Origin: Streptomyces cinnabarinus
GTDB lineage: Bacteria > Actinomycetota > Actinomycetes > Streptomycetales > Streptomycetaceae
NCBI RefSeq assembly: GCF_027270315.1
Contig: NZ_CP114413.1
Location: 8,432,001 to 8,496,000, forward strand
Reading direction: 5' to 3'
DNA: 64,000 bases
Of the stretch, positions 1 through 7,711 are shown in pieces; positions within the stretch are counted from its first letter, which is position 1; each line of letters starts with the position of its first letter. The notes beneath the pieces were generated by a model. It searched no databases and was not told the origin of the DNA. It saw only the letters and a program-made list of their open reading frames with translations. A program made the position numbers and the translations under genes.

Positions 1-433
1 CGGCGGTCAGCAGCGACAGACGGGCGCCGAAGCAGTAGCCGGTCAGCGCCACCGGACCGTCGGCGGTCAGGGGGCTCTCCGCCAGCGCGCGCAGATACGC
101 GTCGGCGTCCCGCATCGCCCTCTCCGGTGTCAGGGACTGCCCCAGCGGGCGGAGTTGCTGGAAGATCCCTTCCCGCGCCGCCTGGTCGATGTAGTCGGGC
201 AACTCGACCACCGGGGCGGGTCCGTGACGGTAGAACACGTTCGGCACCAGGACCGTGTATCCGGCTCCGGCGATCCGGTCGGCCATGGCTCGCAGTTGGG
301 GCCGCAGCCCGAAGGCGTCCATGTAGAACAGGACCGCGGGGTGGGGTGCTCCGTCACCGGGGTGGGCCAGATAGGCGTCGGCCGTGCCGTCCTCGGTGAC
401 GATGTCAACGGTGGTTCCCTGTACGGCGATCAT
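1..433 (-). CDS. Dienelactone hydrolase family protein (partial)
   Basis: The ATG at 433 opens a frame that runs off the left edge, giving the first 144 residues. The protein begins MIAVQGTTVDIVTEDG and has the alpha/beta-hydrolase layout of dienelactone hydrolases: an early strand followed by AVLFYMDAFGLRP, and a nucleophile elbow GYCFGAR with Cys134 in place of the serine of ordinary esterases. A Cys nucleophile in a G-x-C-x-G elbow is typical of the family, which hydrolyses lactones and small esters. The Asp and His of the triad would lie beyond the window. The substrate cannot be deduced. It lies 32 bp downstream of the convergently unrelated Sua5/YciO gene on the same strand, so the two may be cotranscribed. 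Confidence 0.85.
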   Translation of the reverse strand, partial: MIAVQGTTVDIVTEDGTADAYLAHPGDGAPHPAVLFYMDAFGLRPQLRAMADRIAGAGYTVLVPNVFYRHGPAPVVELPDYIDQAAREGIFQQLRPLGQSLTPERAMRDADAYLRALAESPLTADGPVALTGYCFGARLSLLTA

Positions 434-465
434 GTGATCATCGTGGCACGGATCGCCGTACGGCC

Positions 466-1086
466 TCACTCGAACCGCGCGGTGTCGCCCGCCCCACGCC
501 GTACGATCTCGGCCTCGCCGCCGGAGAAGTCGATGACGGTGGTCGGCTCGGTGCCGCACTCCCCGGAGTCGACCACCGCGTCCAGCACATGGTCGAGGCG
601 GTCCTTGATCTCCCAGCCCTGGGTCATCGGTTCGGCCTCGTCGGGCAGCAGCAGCGTGCTGGACAGTAGCGGCTCGCCCAGCTCGGTGAGGATCGCCTGG
701 GTCACCACATGGTCGGGGATGCGCACGCCGACGGTCTTCTTCTTCGGGTGCTGGAGCATGCGCGGCACCTCCCTCGTCGCGGGCAGGATGAAGGTGTAGC
801 TGCCCGGTGTGGAGGCCTTGATCGCGCGGAACACGTCCTTGTCGACCTGCACGAACTGCCCGAGCTGCGCGAAGTCCTGGCACACCAGGGTGAAGTGGTG
901 CCGGTCGTCCAGGCGGCGGATCGCACGCATCCGGTCCGTTCCGTCGCGGCTGCCGAGTCGGCAGCCCAGTGCGTAGCAGGAGTCCGTCGGGTACGCGATC
1001 AGTGCGTCGGCGCGGATGCTGTCGGCGATCTGCGCGAGGACACGCGGCTGGGGGTTCTCGGGGTGCACATCGAAGTACTTGGCCAT
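466..1086 (-). CDS. Sua5/YciO/YrdC family protein (L-threonylcarbamoyladenylate synthase-like)
   Basis: A 206-residue protein starting MAKYFDVHPENP. The YrdC fold is recognisable from AYPTDSCYALGCRLG near the N-terminus, followed by the basic nucleotide-binding segment RLDDRHHFTLVCQDF, then PGSYTFILPAT and KKKTVGVRIPDH, and the SSTLLLPD segment. YrdC/Sua5 enzymes make threonylcarbamoyl-AMP from threonine, bicarbonate and ATP for the t6A modification of ANN-decoding tRNAs. This protein is of the shorter YciO type, without the C-terminal Sua5 domain, and YciO paralogues do not all perform the t6A reaction, so the exact activity is uncertain. The start is supported by length and the conserved N-terminus. 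Confidence 0.9.
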   Translation of the reverse strand: MAKYFDVHPENPQPRVLAQIADSIRADALIAYPTDSCYALGCRLGSRDGTDRMRAIRRLDDRHHFTLVCQDFAQLGQFVQVDKDVFRAIKASTPGSYTFILPATREVPRMLQHPKKKTVGVRIPDHVVTQAILTELGEPLLSSTLLLPDEAEPMTQGWEIKDRLDHVLDAVVDSGECGTEPTTVIDFSGGEAEIVRRGAGDTARFE

Positions 1087-1178
1087 TTGCCGAGGGTATG
1101 CCCTGTGCCCGCCCGCGACGCGCAGGGTGGGCCCGCCCCGCTTGAGTCTCCCGTCGGGGGAGACCGGAGACTTGGCGC

Positions 1179-2057
1179 ATGAACGGCGACACGCTCTCCA
1201 TCGGCGAACTGGCCCGCCGCACCGGCCTGACGGTCAAGACGGTCCGGCTGTACTCCGACCGCGGCATCGTCACCCCCGTCGCACGCACTCCGGCCGGTTA
1301 CCGCCGCTTCGCCCCTGAAGCCGTGGCCCGTCTCGCCTTCGTCCGCACCCTGCGCGAACTCGGTCTGGGGCTCGACACGATCCGGCGGATCCTCGACCGG
1401 GAACTGCCCCTGGACGAAGTCGCCGCCCGGCACGCGGCCGCCCTGGACGCCCGGATCGGCGCCCTGCGCCTCAGACGCGCGGTCCTCACGGCCGTGGCCG
1501 CCCGTACCCCCACCACCCCCGAGGAGCTACGACGGATGCACGATCTCGCCCGCCTCACCGCGACCGAACGCCGCCGCCTGGTGGAGGAGTTCCTCGGCTC
1601 GGTCCTCGACGAGGTCCCGGCCCACTTGGCGATACGGCGCTCGATGACCCCCGAGCCCCCCGACGAACCGACCCAGGCCCAGGCCGAGGCCTGGATGGAG
1701 CTGGCGGAGCTCTCCCTCGACCCTGACTTCCGGGACGCCGTACGCCGACTGGTCGAGGAGCACGCGCGCCGGGCGTCCTGCCCACCGCTCCCGGACGCCG
1801 TGGCACTCGCCCACCGGCACGTGGGTCCGGCGCTGGCGGCCGGGATCGCCCCTGACTCCCCGGACGCCGCCTCCGCCGTAGCGGCCCTCACCGCGCACGC
1901 CGGCCGTGATCTGCTCCAGCGACTGGAAGCCGCCGACGATCCGCGCCGGGACCGGTACTTCGAGCTGCTCGCGGTGATCAACGGCTGGCCGCCGCCGGAG
2001 CCCCACACCCCGGTGATCCGCTGGACCGTGGCGGCTCTGCGGGCGCGGGCCGCGTGA
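1179..2057 (+). CDS. MerR family transcriptional regulator
   Basis: A 292-residue protein with an N-terminal MerR winged helix: LSIGELARRTGLTVKTVRLYSDRGIVTPVARTPAGYRRF (residues 6-44), then the long helix with the dimerisation region through about residue 110. The C-terminal 180 residues are helical and rich in Ala/Arg/Glu; there is no TipAS drug-binding motif and no metal-binding cysteine cluster, so the inducer is probably a small organic molecule or unknown. It is divergent from the Sua5/YciO gene across a 92-bp gap, which is the likely place for its own operator. Confidence is high for the family and low for the ligand. Confidence 0.9.
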   Translation: MNGDTLSIGELARRTGLTVKTVRLYSDRGIVTPVARTPAGYRRFAPEAVARLAFVRTLRELGLGLDTIRRILDRELPLDEVAARHAAALDARIGALRLRRAVLTAVAARTPTTPEELRRMHDLARLTATERRRLVEEFLGSVLDEVPAHLAIRRSMTPEPPDEPTQAQAEAWMELAELSLDPDFRDAVRRLVEEHARRASCPPLPDAVALAHRHVGPALAAGIAPDSPDAASAVAALTAHAGRDLLQRLEAADDPRRDRYFELLAVINGWPPPEPHTPVIRWTVAALRARAA

Positions 2058-2257
2058 GGGGCGGGAGCTGAAGCAGTTCCCCTTCGCTGTCCGGTGCTTT
2101 CAACATCCCTCCACCGACCTCACACCGACACGTCTGAAGCCGTGAGTGGTGGGGACCCGTCCTTGCTGTGGACGGCGCACGCCAGCCGCGCGAGGGTGCG
2201 GTAACGTCCCGAAGCGATACGTCGACAACGGGGACGAAAGGCGAGGGAAGGCCGAAG

Positions 2258-3751
2258 GTGGGTGGCCGGGAGGACGGGAGCCACAGCTCGGAGGAGCGGG
2301 CCTGGGAACGGGAGTTGCTGGACCTGCTGCGGCCGGGTGCGCCCAGCGTGCGGCAGGTCGTCGGATGGCTCGCGGACACGGTGCGGGGCACGGTCTGTCT
2401 GCACGACGACACCGGCACCGTCCTCGCCGGAACCGCCCTGGACACCGGGCCGTTCGAAGGGCTGCTCGGGGACATCGTGGCCGGGCGGATCGCCTCCGCC
2501 GCGTGGGAGGGACAGGGCCGCCATCTGCGGCTGGTCCGCGTGGCGGCGGCCGCGGGTGTGCTGACCGTGTCCCGCACGGTCCCCTTCGACCGGCGCGCCT
2601 CCGAGATCGTCACGCACACCGTCCAGGTCCTCGAACTGCTGCTCAGGGCCCATCAGGCCACCGACTCCGTGCACCGGCTCCACCAGGCCACCTCCGACCT
2701 GCGGCTGGCGATCCTGCAACTGCTCATGGTGGAGGACACCGTCTCCGCCCGCCGGGTCGCCGCGGGCCTGTGGCCGGGGCTGCTGGACACCGACACTGCC
2801 TGTGTCTACGTCGTCGAGAGCCGGCCCGAGGAGCGCGACCGGCTCGCCGAGGAGTGCCTGGACGCCACGGCGGAACAGGCGCTGGTCGTGCGCTGCCCGG
2901 CGATGGACGGGCATGTGATCGTGGTGACGCCCCGGGACAGCGTGGCCGCCGTCCTGCGGTCGCTGATCGGCTCCCGCCCCCGGGTCTACCTCGGCGGCAG
3001 CGCCCGCCAGAGCCTCGCCCGGACCGCCACCGCCTACGGCCAGGCCGTGAGCGCGCTGGCCGTGGCCCACTTCCGCCCCGACCAGGCGGCGGTGTACGCC
3101 GAGCGCACCCACCCCGAGCGCCTGATGGACCCCGCCGTGTTGCACGGCTGGACCGCCCGGGTGCTGCGGCCCCTCGACAGCCTGCCCCATCACACCCGCG
3201 CCGAGCTGCTCGCCACCACCCGGCTCGGCCTGGAGTTCACCGCGGTCAGCGCGGCCAAGGTGCTCGGTGTCAGCCGCAACACCGTCCGGGCCCGGATGGA
3301 ACGCGCGGAGGCCCTGCTGGGCACGGACTTCACCGACCTCACCGCCCGTGCCGTCGTCCACCTCGCGCTCAACACCCAGGAGCACGCCGAGCACGACCCG
3401 GACACCGCGCCCGCCGAGGCGGGTGAGCTGCTCGGCGGACCCGCGATGCGTACCTGGGCCCACGACCTCCTGTCCCGCCTGGACGCCGACACCCGCGACC
3501 TGCGCCGCACCCTGCGCACCTGGATCGCGGTGGGCGGCAACGCCGAACGTGCCGCGCAGACCCTCGGCGTCCACGCCCAGACCGTGCGCGAACACGTCCG
3601 CGCCGCGGAACCCGTCCTCGAACGGCAGCTCCTCGCCGGCGGCGGCGACCTGTACGAGGTCGTGCTCGCTCATCTGGCGTCGGGCGACCTCGATCAGCCC
3701 GCCCTGCGCGGGGTAAAACGGGGTGAATCGGACTCACTTGTGCACAGGTGA
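2258..3751 (+). CDS. PucR-type helix-turn-helix transcriptional regulator
   Basis: The reading frame is open from a GTG at 2168, but the GTG at 2258 has a better ribosome site (GGGAAGG ending about 6 nt before it) and gives 497 residues. The N-terminal 300 residues are a sensory region without a recognisable ligand motif. Two helix-turn-helix segments are visible: one at AVSAAKVLGVSRNTVRARMERAE, and a second near the C-terminus at NAERAAQTLGVHAQTVREHV. The duplicated HTH with this spacing resembles PucR/CdaR-like activators, which control purine, sugar-acid or secondary metabolism genes. The target is unknown; the neighbouring conservon is convergent and separated by a strong hairpin. Confidence 0.75.
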   Translation: MGGREDGSHSSEERAWERELLDLLRPGAPSVRQVVGWLADTVRGTVCLHDDTGTVLAGTALDTGPFEGLLGDIVAGRIASAAWEGQGRHLRLVRVAAAAGVLTVSRTVPFDRRASEIVTHTVQVLELLLRAHQATDSVHRLHQATSDLRLAILQLLMVEDTVSARRVAAGLWPGLLDTDTACVYVVESRPEERDRLAEECLDATAEQALVVRCPAMDGHVIVVTPRDSVAAVLRSLIGSRPRVYLGGSARQSLARTATAYGQAVSALAVAHFRPDQAAVYAERTHPERLMDPAVLHGWTARVLRPLDSLPHHTRAELLATTRLGLEFTAVSAAKVLGVSRNTVRARMERAEALLGTDFTDLTARAVVHLALNTQEHAEHDPDTAPAEAGELLGGPAMRTWAHDLLSRLDADTRDLRRTLRTWIAVGGNAERAAQTLGVHAQTVREHVRAAEPVLERQLLAGGGDLYEVVLAHLASGDLDQPALRGVKRGESDSLVHR

Positions 3752-3822
3752 GCCCCGAGCCGTCATCAGCGGGCATCGACACGGTTCACAAGCACCCTGC
3801 CCTCCGCGTAAGTTCGACGAGC

Positions 3823-3864
3823 CGCGGGGGCGCGACCGGAACGGGGGACCGGTCGGCCCCCGCG
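3823..3864. terminator. Bidirectional hairpin terminator
   Basis: The 9-bp outer stem is CGCGGGGGC (3823-3831) with GCCCCCGCG (3856-3864). Inside it lies a second stem, GACCGG with CCGGTC. It lies between the convergent ends of the PucR-like gene (3751) and the conservon (3883) and can serve both. Confidence 0.75.
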
Positions 3865-3882
3865 TTCCGTGCCCGGCCACGG

Positions 3883-5118
3883 TCAGTCGCCGAGTACCAC
3901 CGGAATCTCCTGCCAGCCGAAGGCGATGAACGACGGCACCTGCCGCAGCTCGTCCGCGTCGACGGCGAGCCGCATCCCCGGGAACCGGTCGAACAGCGCG
4001 GGCAGCGCGGTCAGTGCCTCCACCCGGGCCAGCGGCGCGCCGATGCAGCGGTGCACGCCGATACCGAACGCCATGTGGTCGTCGGCGCCGCGCGCGGCGT
4101 CGAAGGAGTCCGCGTCCGGGCCGTAGTGCTCGGGGTCCAGGCCCGCGGCGGCGTACGTCGTGATGATGGCGTCCCCGGCCGGGACCGTGACGCCCGCGAT
4201 CTCGATGTCGCTGACCGCGAACCGGAGCGGTAGCGAGGCGATCGACGGGTGGACCCGCAGCGTCTCGTCGACGACCGCGTCCCAGGTGATTTCCCCGGCC
4301 CGTACGGCCGCCAGCTGCTCGGGGTCGCGCAGCAGGGCGACGACCGCGTTGCCGATGAGGTTCACCGTCGTCTCGAATCCCGCGCCGATCACCAGCAGCA
4401 GCGTGTACAGCAGTTCCTCGTCGCTGAGCCGGTCGCCGTCCTCGTCCCGCACCCGGATCAGCTCGGTGGTCAGATCGTCCCCGGGGTGCTCGGTGCGGTG
4501 GGCGATCAGCGCGGGCAGCACCGTGCCGATCTGCTGCTGCACGAACGCGGCGTGCTCGGGGGAGGGGTCCGAGGTGTCCATGATGGCCGCGATCAGCCGG
4601 GTGGTGTCGGTCACCAACGCGTCGGGCACGCCGAAGAGTTCGCAGATGAACCGCAGGGGCAGGGGGTGGGCGAGGGCCGCCTTGATGTCCACGACGTCGT
4701 CGCCGGAACCGGCCACCTGCTCCAGCAGCTCCGCCGTGATCGCCTCGACCCGGGACCGCATCGCCTCGGTGCGCCGCTGGGTGAAGCTGGGTGCCACCAG
4801 CTTGCGCAGCCGGGTGTGGTCGGGGCCGTAGGTGGACAGCATGTTGACCACGCCGACCCAGCCCAGGATCCAGCCCCAGGAGGGGTGTTCGCCGATCTCC
4901 GGCCAGAGCCGCCAGTGCTTGCGGGGATCCTTGCTGACCTGCGGGTCGAGGATGAGCCGCTTGAGGGTGTCGTAGCCGGTGGGCGCCCAGGCCGGGATTC
5001 CGCCGGGCAGGTCGACGGGCACGACCGGGCCGAGGGCGCGCAGCCGGGCCGACTCCGCGGCGATGTCGGAGCCGAACGGGTCGAGGGCGAAGCGTTCGGT
5101 GCGGTCGGTCACGGTCAC
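3883..5118 (-). CDS. cvnE: Cytochrome P450, CYP154-like (conservon CvnE2)
   Basis: A 411-residue soluble P450 started by GTG at 5118, preceded by GGAGG (5125-5129) at 6-nt spacing and overlapping the preceding P450 stop as GTGA. All core motifs are present: I-helix GAGFETT (about residues 245-251), the K-helix ExxR as ETLR (285-288), and the haem loop FGIGVHRCIGAPLAR with the axial Cys358. The ordering behind cvnABCD and another P450 matches the CYP157-CYP154 pairs known from Streptomyces conservons. CYP154 enzymes oxidise macrolide- or steroid-like substrates in vitro, but the natural substrate here is unknown. It is the last gene of the operon and is followed by the terminator at 3823-3864. 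Confidence 0.92.
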   Translation of the reverse strand: MTVTDRTERFALDPFGSDIAAESARLRALGPVVPVDLPGGIPAWAPTGYDTLKRLILDPQVSKDPRKHWRLWPEIGEHPSWGWILGWVGVVNMLSTYGPDHTRLRKLVAPSFTQRRTEAMRSRVEAITAELLEQVAGSGDDVVDIKAALAHPLPLRFICELFGVPDALVTDTTRLIAAIMDTSDPSPEHAAFVQQQIGTVLPALIAHRTEHPGDDLTTELIRVRDEDGDRLSDEELLYTLLLVIGAGFETTVNLIGNAVVALLRDPEQLAAVRAGEITWDAVVDETLRVHPSIASLPLRFAVSDIEIAGVTVPAGDAIITTYAAAGLDPEHYGPDADSFDAARGADDHMAFGIGVHRCIGAPLARVEALTALPALFDRFPGMRLAVDADELRQVPSFIAFGWQEIPVVLGD

Positions 5119-6353
5119 GACGGGCCTCCAGGCAGATCGGGGGAGCGGGGGCTGAAGCGCACGGGCAGGCCGGTCAGCGAACGGTGGAACGGACCCGGCC
5201 GCCAGGACAGACGCTCGCGCGGCAGGACGGGGTCGAGATCGGGCAGCCACTGGGTGAGCCGTTCGATCGCCTCCGTCGCGATGAGCAGCGTGTGCTGCTT
5301 GACCGGGCAGGCGTGCGGCCCCGCCGACCAGGACAGATGGGAGGCGTCCCCCGGGTGCCGACGGGCGCCCTGGTCCTGCTCGGCGGCGTGCGCGAGCGCC
5401 CCGTAGGAGATGACGACCGGGACCGCGGCCCTGATCCACGCGCCGTGGAAGGTGACCGGTGTGCGGGCGTAGTGGATGCCGTAGTTGGCCAGCGGCGTCT
5501 CGTGGTGCAGCACCTCCACCACGGCGTCCATCACCGGGCGCGCCCCGCTGGTCAGCGTGGAGTAGTAGGAGGGGTTGCCGAGGATGCGGGAGAGCGCGTT
5601 GGACACCAGGTTCGCCGTCGGCTCGTGCCCGGCGCCCAGGGTGAGGAAGACCTGCCAGGTGACCTCCTCGGGGGTGAGCCCCGCCGGATGGTCCAGCAGC
5701 CAGCTCGGCAGGTCCTCGCCGCGCCGCTCGGCCTTGGCCGCGATCAGCTCCAGTACGTATCCGCCGAACTCCGCCTCGCCCTCGGCCGCTTCGGCGCCGC
5801 CCTCCATCATCTTGCCGAGCGCCGTGTTGAGCCGGTCGCTCGCGCTGTCGGGCAGCCCGAACAGGTCGTTGAAGACCAGCGCCATCAGCGGCCGGGCGAA
5901 GTCGCGCACCAGGTCGGCCTCGCCGCGCGGACCGATCCGCCCCACCAGCAGCCGCACCGCGCGGTGCACCCGGGCGCGCAGATCGTGCGGCTCGACCCGG
6001 TCGAAGGCGTCGAGCAGCGCGGTCCGGTAGCGGATGTGCGCGGCGCCGTCGGCGAACAGCGTGTTGGGCCGCCAGCGCATCATGCCGAGCACCGGGGAGT
6101 CGTCGGCGACCGTCGACTCCCAGGGCCGCGGATCGTGCGAGAACGTCTCCGTGTCGTGCAGCAGATCCAGCGCCGCGCGCCGGTCGGTGACGACGTACGC
6201 GGGCACGCCCGGCGCCAACTCGGCCCAACCGACCGGCCCTTGGGCGCGCAGATCGGCGTAGTAGCGATAGGGGTCGAGGGCGAAGCCGTCCTCCCACAGG
6301 CGCACGGGCGCGGAGCGGGAGAAGGTCTGCTGGGTGGTGGGGTAGGTGGTCAC
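5115..6353 (-). CDS. cvnE: Cytochrome P450 lacking ExxR, CYP157-like (conservon CvnE1)
   Basis: A 412-residue P450. The GTG at 6353 overlaps the cvnD stop (GTGA), and translation begins VTTYPTTQQTFSRSAPVRL. The I-helix (TLGAGHEPTANL) and the haem loop (SWSAGPHACPVKQ, Cys349) are clear. In the K-helix the sequence reads EVLHHETPL, so the position of the arginine in ExxR is His283. Loss of ExxR has been described for the CYP157 family, in which the haem cysteine is the only universally conserved P450 residue. The haem loop also has W-S-A instead of the usual F-x-x before GxHxC. It is cotranscribed between cvnD and the CYP154-like gene. Whether it is catalytically active alone is unclear. Confidence 0.92.
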   Translation of the reverse strand: MTTYPTTQQTFSRSAPVRLWEDGFALDPYRYYADLRAQGPVGWAELAPGVPAYVVTDRRAALDLLHDTETFSHDPRPWESTVADDSPVLGMMRWRPNTLFADGAAHIRYRTALLDAFDRVEPHDLRARVHRAVRLLVGRIGPRGEADLVRDFARPLMALVFNDLFGLPDSASDRLNTALGKMMEGGAEAAEGEAEFGGYVLELIAAKAERRGEDLPSWLLDHPAGLTPEEVTWQVFLTLGAGHEPTANLVSNALSRILGNPSYYSTLTSGARPVMDAVVEVLHHETPLANYGIHYARTPVTFHGAWIRAAVPVVISYGALAHAAEQDQGARRHPGDASHLSWSAGPHACPVKQHTLLIATEAIERLTQWLPDLDPVLPRERLSWRPGPFHRSLTGLPVRFSPRSPDLPGGPS

Positions 6354-6958
6354 CGGGTCTCCGGAGGGTGGCGGTCGATCAGGTGCTGGACCAGCGCGAG
6401 CAGCGCGTCCACGGAGGAGTTGGTGTCGCGCGCGTCGCAGGTCACCATCGGTGTGCCCGGCTCCAGGTCCAGGGCGGCGCGCAACTGCTCCTCGGTGTAG
6501 TGGCCCGGCGCGTCCGGGAAGGCGTTGAAGGCGACCGCGTACGGCAGCCCGCTCTCCTCCACCAGACCGAGCACGTCGAAGGACGCGTCGATGCGGCGGC
6601 TGTCCACCAGGACCAGCGCGCCGAGGGCGCCATAGGCGATGTCGTCCCACAGGGAACGGAACCGCTCCTGGCCGGGCGTGCCGAACAGGTAGAGCACGAT
6701 CCCGCCGTTCAGGCTGATCCGCCCGAAGTCGATGGCGACCGTGGTCGTCGCCTTCTCCCGGATCCCGGCCAGGTCGTCCACCGGCGCGGACGCCTCGCTG
6801 AGCCGCTCCTCGGTGTGCAGCGGCCGGATCTCCGAGACGGAGTCGATCAGCGTGGTCTTGCCCACCCCGAAGGGGCCCGCGACCAGGATCTTCACCAGGT
6901 CACGGGCATCTTCGGGCAGGTGGATGCCGCTAGTCGTGCTTGAGGGCGCGAAGGCCAT
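6350..6958 (-). CDS. cvnD: Conservon GTP-binding protein CvnD
   Basis: A 202-residue Ras-like small GTPase. The P-loop is GPFGVGKTT (about residues 28-36), the switch II/G3 motif is FGTPGQERF, and a VLVDSR segment follows. In conservons, CvnD binds and hydrolyses GTP and works with the roadblock protein CvnB, the DUF742 protein CvnC and the histidine-kinase-like CvnA in a membrane-associated switch that resembles a eukaryotic G-protein-coupled system. The start lies inside the end of cvnC, so the two are translationally coupled. The nearest characterised relative in layout is the rarABCDE conservon, which affects aerial development, but equivalence cannot be claimed from sequence reading. Confidence 0.93.
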   Translation of the reverse strand: MAFAPSSTTSGIHLPEDARDLVKILVAGPFGVGKTTLIDSVSEIRPLHTEERLSEASAPVDDLAGIREKATTTVAIDFGRISLNGGIVLYLFGTPGQERFRSLWDDIAYGALGALVLVDSRRIDASFDVLGLVEESGLPYAVAFNAFPDAPGHYTEEQLRAALDLEPGTPMVTCDARDTNSSVDALLALVQHLIDRHPPETR

Positions 6959-7292
6959 CGGCCACTCTCTTCAGCAGGTCGGGGTCGAAGCGTTCGGCGG
7001 TCGGGATCGGGGCGCGGGCGAGGACCAGGTTCCGGTCCACCAGCGTGCCCGCGAGGACCCGCACGGCGGAGACCGGCAGTCGCAGGTGCGCCGCGGCCTC
7101 CACCACCGTCAGGGAGCCGCCGTCCAGGGCGTCCAGCAGGGCCAGTTCGGCGGCGGGCAGACCGGCCGGCGCGGGCTCGCCGCTGCCGGAGAGCACCGAG
7201 AGCCGCTCCAGCTGGGGGCGGCTGGGCCGGGCCACGCCGCCGGTCGACAGATACGCGGGGACCAGCGGACGGCCGCCCGGGCGGCCGGTCAT
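6930..7292 (-). CDS. cvnC: Conservon DUF742 protein CvnC
   Basis: A 120-residue protein beginning MTGRPGGRPLVPAYLSTGG. The ATG at 7292 overlaps the cvnB stop (ATGA). The middle and C-terminal parts carry a winged-helix-like DUF742 segment, LTVVEAAAHLRLPVSAVRVLAGTLVDRNLV, followed by LLKRVADGLRALKHD. DUF742 proteins occur almost only as the third member of conservons and are thought to bridge CvnB and the GTPase. The C-terminus overlaps the cvnD start by 29 bp. Confidence 0.92.
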   Translation of the reverse strand: MTGRPGGRPLVPAYLSTGGVARPSRPQLERLSVLSGSGEPAPAGLPAAELALLDALDGGSLTVVEAAAHLRLPVSAVRVLAGTLVDRNLVLARAPIPTAERFDPDLLKRVADGLRALKHD

Positions 7293-7711
7293 TCCGGCGC
7301 GCCGCCGTCGGTCCCTCTGGGCGCGGCGGCCATCGCCTTCTCGCCGAGCCGCGCCACCTGCGAGTGCACCCGGTGCGCCAGCAGGTCCAGACGCACCTCG
7401 GCATCGCCGTAGGCGGCGACACAGGTGCCGTGGTCGGTCGGCACGATCAGGACGTATCCGTGGTCCGACTCGATGACGACCTGGCGCACCTCGGCCCGCT
7501 CCCGGTCGGCGAAGGCGGCCGCCGCGGTACGACAGGCCCCCTGCACGGTGCTGGTGATGGCGGCCACCCGCTCGGCCGACGCCTGGCTGAGCGCGTCGGT
7601 GTAACCGGTGACGAGCCCGTCCCGGGTGAGCAGTACGGCGGCCACGACATGCGGCACCTCGAGGATCGGATCCAGCACCCACGCCGTGTCTCCTGCTTCG
7701 CGGCCGGTCAT
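7289..7711 (-). CDS. cvnB: Conservon roadblock/LC7 protein CvnB
   Basis: A 140-residue roadblock/LC7 domain protein. The fold is recognisable from VLDPILEVPHVVAAVLLTRDGLVTGYTD, then the helix ASAERVAAITSTVQGACRTAA, and the strands VRQVVIESDHGYVLIVP and GTCVAAYGDAEVRLDLLAHRV. Roadblock proteins such as MglB act as regulators of their partner Ras-like GTPases, here CvnD. The gene abuts cvnA, whose stop shares base 7711 with its start, and overlaps cvnC by 4 bp. Confidence 0.93.
   Translation of the reverse strand: MTGREAGDTAWVLDPILEVPHVVAAVLLTRDGLVTGYTDALSQASAERVAAITSTVQGACRTAAAAFADRERAEVRQVVIESDHGYVLIVPTDHGTCVAAYGDAEVRLDLLAHRVHSQVARLGEKAMAAAPRGTDGGAPE

Noticed and set aside
2120..3673. 517-codon open frame on the minus strand opposite the PucR-like gene
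   Set aside because: It is a shadow caused by high GC content; it lacks family motifs, and the plus frame has clear HTH domains.
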